Positions 56,653 to 64,000 of a stretch of DNA of 64,000 nucleotides are shown here, in pieces. The notes beneath the pieces are model-generated. The model was not told the DNA's origin. It saw only the letters and a list, made by a program, of their open reading frames with translations, and did no database searches. The translations under genes and the position numbers were made by a program. This DNA comes from Lasiosphaeris hirsuta. Its lineage: Eukaryota; Ascomycota; Sordariomycetes; Sordariales; Lasiosphaeriaceae. Numbering within the stretch: the stretch's first letter is position 1; each line of letters begins with the position of its first letter. Where the stretch lies: positions 5,704,001 to 5,768,000 of the forward strand of contig JAUKUA010000002.1 of NCBI GenBank assembly GCA_030549175.1, given 5' to 3'.

Positions 56653-58700
56653 GGTTGCGGTAGTGAGTTGCAAGGACGCTCTGGTCGGGCAAGCTCGAGG
56701 CTAGTGCGATGAAGAATATAGGCCGAGCAGAGACCGGACCCTGGGGGGAGGAAGAAGCTGCAACCCAGGTATTGCTGTGGGATTCTGCTGTATATATATA
56801 CGGGATCCGGCATCGCGACGAGCCACCGACCTAGGACCATGCAATCACACGCGGGCAGGCAAGGGGAGCTACCCTGGCACTCGTCCCGAGTCTTTTTTCC
56901 CCATCCTGGGCTATCCTAGTCGTCGAGATTCCCAAGGATCCACGATGGCACAGAGCTCCCAAGGCAGCCAAGACCCCAGCTGTGTTCCCCCACCCAGCAG
57001 CTCTCGCAGACGCATGCAGGGAGGTACGCTTGGGGTGAGCGAGGGATACTTGGTGATTGACCGAATCAGAGACGCCAGAGCTCCCGCCGCCTGTCGGACT
57101 AGGCGAGTGTTTCCAGAGTCGACAGGATCCAGACCGGGCTGCTGGTTTCCTGCCTTCGCTGGGTCGAGTGAGTCTGAAAAGTCTTGGAGGCGTGGATGCC
57201 GAGTGTCGATCGCAGCAGAGGTCGTTTCCGCCGCAATCTGGGGATCTTCCAAGCACATCGCTGTCTTGCAGCTGCGAGTCGCCCCCCGTTCTGGGCGTGA
57301 AGTCGAGGTCCCATTCCCCTGTCGGCAGGACGCTGTGTGCCGTGCGCTGTTGCTGTGTGTGTGGTCCTGTGTGGATGCCGGGCTTGAAACCGCCTACCGG
57401 CGCCACGCGGATTGCCGTGCATGTCAAAGATAAGGCGATTCAATCAGTCATAGGTTTTATCGCAGCGACCCCTGTCGCCAGGTTCCGCACAGGCCAATCG
57501 AGGGGCTTGATGACTTGCGGGCGTTGAGGGGCAGAGGGGTTCTTTTAGGCGAGAGGGAACCGCCGAGCACGCTTGAAAGAGCTTGGTGAGCTTGGTGAGC
57601 TTGGTGAGCTTGGTAGCTTGGCTTGGAAACTCTACCAAATCCTGTTCGAACCTTGTCGGCCTGTCCAGGTCGCCAAGCTGTCGATCCAGCGTTTTTGCCC
57701 AGCTGCCATGCCCTCGACACGCGAAAGTGTCTCTGATCTGGGGTAGTGTCGACATGTCTCTCGAACACCACCAACAGCACACCCACCTTCGGGGCACCCG
57801 ACATCAAAGCCTGGAAGCAGCACTCGGTCTCGTCTTGCAGCAGGACATGTCTCACAGCGCAGTAGAGTCGGATTGGCGGTTGGTGGTTGGATTGGTAGGT
57901 TGGTTAGTGGCCATCTCGCAATCCGCTTGAGCCAAACTCAACGATCGGCATCCATAGCTCCTCCCCGGGTCGGCCAACCACAGTTGTTGCTCATCCGAGC
58001 AGTCATCAGCGGGGCCGAGGTTTACTCATAGAATTGGCGAATCACTCGAAGCTCGCAGCCGTAACGAGAGGCTGGAGATAAGGGGGGGGTTCTGGGCCCG
58101 ATGCGGAGAGCTGTTCGCACCATATCGAGCGCTGTTGTGTCTGGGGGTGACTTGCTGGAAGCTGTCGGTGCGTGAGAGGTGTGGTTCTGGGTTCTTTCTG
58201 GGCAACGATTTGTGTGGAGGGGCTGTCAAGGCCTGATAAGGCCTGCGTTGCATCCATGGGAGCTTGGGCCAATTGGGGGTAACTTTTCCGTGCGGGATGC
58301 ATCAATCGAGATTGGGCAACCACACACGTCGTTTGGCATTTGCGACTGGAAATAACCATGCCTGTGCTCGATGCACTTACTGTCCCTCACTGCACCATCA
58401 CGCTGGTGCCGTGAGACCCGATTTTTGCGAAAATTTCTCATCCATCATCCATCCCGTCTCGAAACCTCCAAGACGGCGGTTCGGAAAGAGCGTTGAGCAA
58501 TTTGTTGCCGTACCACGAACCAAACCCATTTGACGACCAAATGGCAAACGGTCAGCGGAGTGGGGCCGCTAAAATGACGTTTAGACCCCCTGCCAGTGGA
58601 GGTTCCATCGTTCCTCCCACTTCCAGCAGGGGAGAAGCCGATGGACTCAAGACGGCCGCCAGACGACGGCAATAAAGCGAGCAACATTTGGTAGTTCAAC
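56653..58700. other. gene-free upstream region of DUR3
   Basis: ORFs of 100-218 codons overlap on both strands and look random. It contains two GATAA/TTATC motifs at about 57429 and 57454, and a 9-10-bp tandem array (gagcttggt) at 57579-57625. Confidence 0.4.
57579..57625 (+). repeat. gagcttggt minisatellite
   Basis: About five imperfect copies of a 9-10-base unit. Confidence 0.85.
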
Positions 58701-61700
58701 GAGTCCCAGAGCGTAAGCGGAGCGTGCATCCCCCATCACCATTACCATTACCACCCATCACCCATCTGGCTCGCGCTGTGGAGACGGATGTCTGGCTGCC
58801 GATTGGACCACACCCTTTGCAGATAAGATGCTGGATGGCTGGAGGCTGGCTAGCCCAGATGGATAGACCCTCACTTGGCGGCGACCCCAAGGCCAGAAAC
58901 AGGACCGCCCCTCGCCGTCTAGCCACCATCAAGACTATATCGACGCTCCTCTCGATAGCTCTCATCGTTCAAAGCCAGATCCGGAATCCTGCCCTCACTT
59001 TGAGATTAGATTTGGGCCTGCTCCACTTGATAGTTTGCAAAACGAACCAACAGCTTGATGCGCCGAGGAAATCGCGACGGATCCATGTCATCCACGCCAC
59101 GAGCCTGCCGCCCAGCCGCACAACGACTTTTGGTGGTGGACCTCCACGCCAAGACGAGTGGCGCCCCTGGCCGCCCTACGCTGCTCTACCTTAACCCACA
59201 ATTTACCGCCCGCCCCCCAGAACCCCCAGCATGCGAAATCTGCGTGTAAAGGTGGTGAGTAACACTCGGAGTCAACTTTGGAGCGCACCCGATTTCGGCC
59301 AATGAGCAGCCGAATCAGAGCTCGCACTGCTCATGTTAGTTCCGCACTTCGTCCAGGCTTCGCCCTCCTTGTCCCTCAAGGGTCAAGCTGTCCCGAGCTG
59401 TGATGCTGGCCTCTGCAGCCAAGCCAAACCCCAGGACACAGGATAGGATTCTGCACTTGCTATCCCACTGCATCTGGTGCAGCAAACGCAGTAACACAGC
59501 AAAAGTGTCAGAACCAGACATGTCCAGGCTGCCCTCCCCGCCTCCTGATGCCCCATTCGGCCGCTAGCGCCTTGACAGATCAAGCCATGAAAGACGAACC
59601 CTTATCTCGTTCTCACTCGCTAGCCCATGGCAAGCCTCAGCTATAGGCTCTGGTCTCGCCGTCTCGGCACTAAGGCCGTTCCCGGCCGATTTGTCGAGTA
59701 AGGCTGGCGAGGCTAACATGCATGTCTCTCCCTCCCCCCCCCCCTCCCCCCCCCCCCCCCCCCCCCCGGTCTACTCCCCGCAGGACGTGTACCGCCCGTA
59801 TGTGCCTTCAATGTCTTTGAGAAAGCATTGGTCTTGCCCCCGTGCCTGCTTACTCAAAATATTGGTATTCCAGAGCTGTAATTATTCCCTTCGGCCGGAG
59901 TTGCCCAGTGCGATGGCCATGACACCCCACGGCAAACTTTGCAGAGATTTCAGAGTGCAATCCGAAGCCGGCCAGTATTCTAAGACAGAAGATGAGCACC
60001 ATACATCTGGGCTTATGCCCCCCATACATCCAACCGTGTCACCACAAAGCCCGCATACACCACGGCCAACTGATCATACCTCATTGGCTGAGCATGTCTA
60101 GCTTCCGCTGGACTCACCTCAGCACCATGTTCTGGAAACATGCTAGAACCTTGGCACACTCGGTCGACACCTCCGAGATATGGCTTGCAGATGCGGCCGT
60201 TTTGAATGCCTAGTGTAGTTCTGTGGGATGCAATTGTATACGGGGGTATATATCCGTTCGTCCGAGCCTGTGTCTGAGCTTTTGCTCATATATGAACAAA
60301 AAATACCTCATCAAAGATCAGTTTGCCCCTTGGCATAGATTTTGAACAAGGTTTAACCAAACCCCTAAGCTGACGACTCTCCTCCCTAGACGATCAATAC
60401 TTAGCCTTGGTCGGTCTTGCTCATTCTTCAAAACTTCAAGGCTTGAAGCAGGAGAGCCCACTGAATCTTACCTAAAAGCAACTTCAGGCCTCAACTGATG
60501 CTCAAACCGAGGATATAGTGTGATTGGGTCTGAGTAGGCCCACCTGGGTAAGGAGTTCCTTGCATACTATGCAAGGGCGCAAACTTGAACTCCCAGCTGG
60601 GGAGCTTGCTTGACCAGCCCAGCCAACATATCCTTCTCCTGACAACGTTTGTGTGTATCGACGGTAGCTATATGACAGTACAGGTTAAATGGCTCAGGTA
60701 CCTTACCCATCATATCGAGACATTTATGCGTATCGAAATATGGCCGGGGTACTTGGTGCACAAAGTCCCTAGTATTAAGTCATGAATTGTCGCCCGAATA
60801 ATGCCCACATCACTGCATACTGTACTTACCAACCAACATAAGCGCCATACTTACATATCGGGTTTGAGGCGTTTTTGAATCCAAGACGAGTATCTCCCGT
60901 GGCTTATTTTAAGTAAAGATATCTCAGAAGAAGCCAGCCATTCCCCGTGTATTCTGGAGAAGAAAATCCATACGCCTCCATGTTGATGCTCTCATGTAAT
61001 CGCGTCTTCAGGGACCATCCGGGGCTATCATCCTCCACGTTCTGAGTCGTGTTAGTTCGTGTTGTGATGGATGCGCCCGCCCGAGAAACGGCACGTGGGC
61101 ATAGGTATAGTACCGTCAATGTCGTCAATCAGACACAACTCCCCACAATTGGGAGATTTTTCTTGCAATGTGTCGTCTATGATCTCTCTCGTTACGCGAT
61201 ACTTTTGCTTTGGAGAGGCGCTTGTGAGATCGCGTCTGGGCTGAGTATGTTTTGCAGATTGATAGGCGATACCGGAGACGCGCGGAAGCTTTCCCTGGTT
61301 CAGGGCTGACGACCCCACAAAGAGCACGCCAGGTGGAGGATGCCGCCGCCAATTGAGGAGCTCGAAGTTGAAAAGCTTGGGTCACATTAAAGAAGCCTTC
61401 CAATCGGGGCTTGGGGGCCGTCAACCGCGCGCTTCTCATCCAGTGCCCTGACCCAGACGCCAAGAAAAAAGATGGATCCCGAGACAGCAATAACGAGGCA
61501 CCAAGGCAGTTAATCAGCCGACCGGCAGCTTGTGCACCGTCATTCGGATCTCCTTTATCGCACCTTCCCTCGTCTTTCGCCCTATTTATTCCTTTCCTCT
61601 GCAATTACGCTGCCTGCGATTGCTTCGCGTCGCTTTTCTGTCTGTGCGGGGGCCATCCATAAACGGCAGTGGGGGCTTCAGTTTTTGTTTCAGGTCGGCA

Positions 61701-61909
61701 GACGAAAAGTCGCTTGCTGTGCCAACCTCATCCCCAACCCTCTCGACGCTCGATCGGCATTTGACCCTTCACCGACTCGCCCTTCCGATGGTGCACGGCG
61801 GCTCAAGCTCGAATTTCTAGAGAAGAAGACCAATCGATACCGCGAATTCATCCCAAGTGCCGAACGGCCTGTCCCTGCGACAATACGGGATCGGGCGAAA
61901 ACGAGAATC
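58701..61909. other. long non-coding stretch before the GH3 gene
   Basis: No gene or known repeat recognised. C-rich tract at 59727-59767. The last 200 bp stay open in the GH3 frame (see that entry). Confidence 0.35.
59727..59767 (+). repeat. long C-rich homopolymer tract
   Basis: About 41 bases, almost all C, interrupted by single T residues. Confidence 0.9.
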
Positions 61910-64000
61910 ATGGCCAAGAAGGCCAAAGACCCCAGCCAGAAGGGGCTTCTGCGCGCCCACTCCCCACACGACAACTTCCGGGCACCCTTCGATGACGACT
62001 GGCGCGGTTCCGACTCGGACTCGGATTCCGATCTCGATGCTACCGACTTCCTTGACAAGAATGCTGCCTCCGAATCTGCCTTTCTCGAAGGTCTCGGCCC
62101 TCGACGGCAATGGTCCATACTCCGACCGCTGGCTGGCCGCAGCCGCTGCTGCATCGTCTTGCTCTTGACTATTGCCGGCATATGGATACTCCTAGCTGCA
62201 GGTGGCGCATTCATCTACAAGAAATACCAGGACGAGCCGGTGTACGGCCAGTCCCCGCCGTGGTATCCCACTCCGAGGGGAGGCATCGCGAGCACATGGG
62301 CTACGAGTTACGAGAAGGCAGCCAAGATGGTGAGCAGGATGACCCTCGCTGAGAAGGTCAATGTCACGACAGGTACAGGCTGGCAGATGGGCTATGCCGT
62401 GGGCACCAACGCCCCGGCCATACACGTCGGCTTCCCCCAGCTGCAGCTGCAGGACGGACCGCTCGGCATCCGCTTCGCCGACAACATTACCGCTTTCCCA
62501 GCGGGCATCACCGTTGGCGCCACCTGGAACCGACAGCTGATGTATGCTCGCGGGAAAGCCCACGCCATCGAGGCGCACGACAAGGGCATCAACGTCCTGC
62601 TCGGACCCTGCGTCGGACCCCTCGGCCGCATGCCTGCCGGTGGACGAAACTGGGAGGGCTTCGGAGCGGATCCGTATCTCCAAGGTATTGCCGGCGCCGA
62701 GACAGTCAAGGGTATCCAGAGCGAGGGCGTCATGGCCACCATCAAGCATTTCGTCGCCAATGAACAGGAACACTTCCGTCAGCCTTGGGAGTGGGGTCTG
62801 CCCCATGCCATCAGCGCCAACATCGACGATCGTGTGCTACACGAGCTGTACGCTTGGCCGTTTGGTGACGCGGTCAAGGCTGGCGTGGCGTCCGTCATGT
62901 GCTCGTACAACCAGGTCAACAACTCGTATGCGTGCGGCAACAGCAAGCTGCTCAACGGAATCTTGAAGGACGAGCTCGGCTTTCAAGGTTTCGTCATGAG
63001 CGACTGGCTGGCCCAGCGCTCGGGCGTCGCCACGGCTCTCGCAGGCCTCGATATGACTATGCCGGGCGACGGTCTCAAGTGGGCCAAAGGCGACTCTCTT
63101 TGGGGCCCGCAGCTGACCAAGGCGGTGCTCAACGGCAGCGTACCGCTCGAGCGTCTGAATGACATGGTCACACGTATCGTGGCATCTTGGTACCAGCTTG
63201 GCCAGGACGACGAGACAAAGTTCCCGCGCGAGCCGCCCAACTTCTCGTCGTGGACAAACGACCGCTTTAGCGTGGCATCGTATGGAAGCCCGAGCCCGCA
63301 GGAGAAGATCGAGGTTAACAAGTTCATCGACGTCCAGGCGAACCATTCCATCATTGCGCGCGAGGTGGCCGCCGAAGGAACAGTGCTTCTCAAGAATGAC
63401 AATGTCCTGCCTCTTTCCCGGGAGGGACTGCCCGAGGCAAAGCTCATGGCCCGTCGCGACAACATCTATCGCGCGATAGGCAAGCGACACGCGGGCAAGT
63501 TCAAGGTCGGTGTCTTCGGCGAGGATGCTGGGCCGGGAGAGGGACCCAATAAGTGCAAAGACCGCGGCTGTAATCAGGGCACCTTGGGATCTGGCTGGGG
63601 TTCCGGTGCTGTCGAGTTTCCCTACCTGGTGACGCCCATCGAGGCGCTCCGTGATCAGTTCGATGGATCCAAGGTCGATCTTCACGAGTATCTGAGCAAC
63701 AAGCCGCCTGTCGGGGGCGCGGAACGTGGCATTCTCGAGGACCTCGAGCTTTGCATTGTATTTGTCAACGCCGACTCCGGTGAAGGATTCACCAAGTGGG
63801 ACGATGTGAGCGGCGATCGGCCGAACCTCGACATTCAGAAGGGAGGTGATGCTCTCGTCCAGAGGGTGGCATCAAAGTGCGGCTCCGGGACCGGAGACGT
63901 CGTCGTCGTCATCCACGCCGTCGGGCCCGTGTTGGTGGAGAAGTGGATTGAGTTACCCAATGTCAAGGCCGTGCTCTTTGCCCACCTGCCTGGTCAAGAA
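61910..64000 (+). CDS. GH3 beta-glucosidase, membrane-anchored, 3' end cut
   Basis: Open from ATG 61910 to the window edge (697 codons, no intron). The N-terminal cytoplasmic tail has an acidic SDSDSDSD stretch, and a signal-anchor helix follows (CCIVLLLTIAGIWILLAAGG). The GH3 domain is clear: LQLQDGPLGIRF, GGRNWEGFGADPYLQG, IKHFVANEQEHFR and the nucleophile block GFVMSDW (Asp at about residue 365). The second domain begins AAEGTVLLKNDNVLPL and contains FVNADSGEGF. The layout matches type-II membrane beta-glucosidases of Sordariomycetes. In this frame the sequence is also open upstream (RRLKLEFLEKKTNRYREFIP), so the true start may lie in an earlier exon. The C-terminal fibronectin-like domain would be outside the window. 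Confidence 0.9.
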   Translation, partial: MAKKAKDPSQKGLLRAHSPHDNFRAPFDDDWRGSDSDSDSDLDATDFLDKNAASESAFLEGLGPRRQWSILRPLAGRSRCCIVLLLTIAGIWILLAAGGAFIYKKYQDEPVYGQSPPWYPTPRGGIASTWATSYEKAAKMVSRMTLAEKVNVTTGTGWQMGYAVGTNAPAIHVGFPQLQLQDGPLGIRFADNITAFPAGITVGATWNRQLMYARGKAHAIEAHDKGINVLLGPCVGPLGRMPAGGRNWEGFGADPYLQGIAGAETVKGIQSEGVMATIKHFVANEQEHFRQPWEWGLPHAISANIDDRVLHELYAWPFGDAVKAGVASVMCSYNQVNNSYACGNSKLLNGILKDELGFQGFVMSDWLAQRSGVATALAGLDMTMPGDGLKWAKGDSLWGPQLTKAVLNGSVPLERLNDMVTRIVASWYQLGQDDETKFPREPPNFSSWTNDRFSVASYGSPSPQEKIEVNKFIDVQANHSIIAREVAAEGTVLLKNDNVLPLSREGLPEAKLMARRDNIYRAIGKRHAGKFKVGVFGEDAGPGEGPNKCKDRGCNQGTLGSGWGSGAVEFPYLVTPIEALRDQFDGSKVDLHEYLSNKPPVGGAERGILEDLELCIVFVNADSGEGFTKWDDVSGDRPNLDIQKGGDALVQRVASKCGSGTGDVVVVIHAVGPVLVEKWIELPNVKAVLFAHLPGQE

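Noticed and set aside
57579..57625. short regularly spaced repeat considered as a CRISPR-like array
   Set aside because: Contiguous 9-10-bp units without spacers in a eukaryotic genome: a minisatellite.
62837..63685. 282-codon minus ORF
   Set aside because: Antisense to the GH3 catalytic domain, whose frame carries all family motifs.
1..64000. tRNA and rRNA genes
   Set aside because: No cloverleaf with B-box GGTTCGAAYCC-type sequence or rRNA-like conserved stretch was found by eye; a covariance-model scan would be decisive.

Overview
The window looks like part of a nuclear chromosome of a filamentous ascomycete (Pezizomycotina, most likely a Sordariomycete). Genes are split by many short GT-AG introns of about 50-130 bp with CTAAC/CTGAC-type branch points. 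The protein families are typical of these fungi: DUF3176, CFEM, HET, SesB-NACHT-ankyrin NLR, CHAT protease, DUR3 and a membrane-anchored GH3. Gene-rich blocks alternate with repeat-rich blocks full of broken genes. No tRNA, rRNA or CRISPR array was seen.

Layout. 1-7.4 kb: a DUF3176 membrane protein, a MULE-like element with long terminal inverted repeats, a dead GMC oxidoreductase and an unrecognised 375-residue ORF. 8-14 kb: a two-SH3-module protein and an MFS-like transporter. 14.5-23.1 kb: a HET-domain relic, then an AAA ATPase and a SesB-NACHT-ankyrin NLR transcribed head to head. 23-26.8 kb: relics of a GH27 alpha-galactosidase, an NLR-type N-terminal region and an NNCQ-motif protein. 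27.2-28.8 kb: a membrane-anchored histidine acid phosphatase. 29-31.6 kb: a LINE relic, TGAGC-rich repeats and a small solo LTR.

32.2-39.9 kb: a long TPR-CHAT protease gene and a divergent 297-residue beta-rich protein gene, separated mainly by a 1.1-kb solo LTR. 40.1-44.2 kb: a nested retroelement island with small LTRs, a second large solo LTR, a dead copia gag and an inverted repeat. 44-48 kb: mostly gene-free. 48-56.7 kb: a CFEM membrane protein bracketed by direct repeats, a dead NLR N-terminal region, a multi-pass membrane protein and a DUR3 urea transporter. 56.7-61.9 kb: long non-coding stretch. 61.9-64 kb: a GH3 beta-glucosidase cut by the window end.

Theme. Several loci belong to fungal non-self recognition and regulated cell death: an intact SesB-NACHT-ankyrin NLR, an intact CHAT protease with in-frame tandem repeats, and at least three dead HET/NLR pieces. 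The most interesting candidate system is the divergent CHAT protease / beta-rich protein pair. Its functional link is inference only. All intron models were read by eye. In every multi-exon model stated with firm confidence the exons add up to an intact reading frame.
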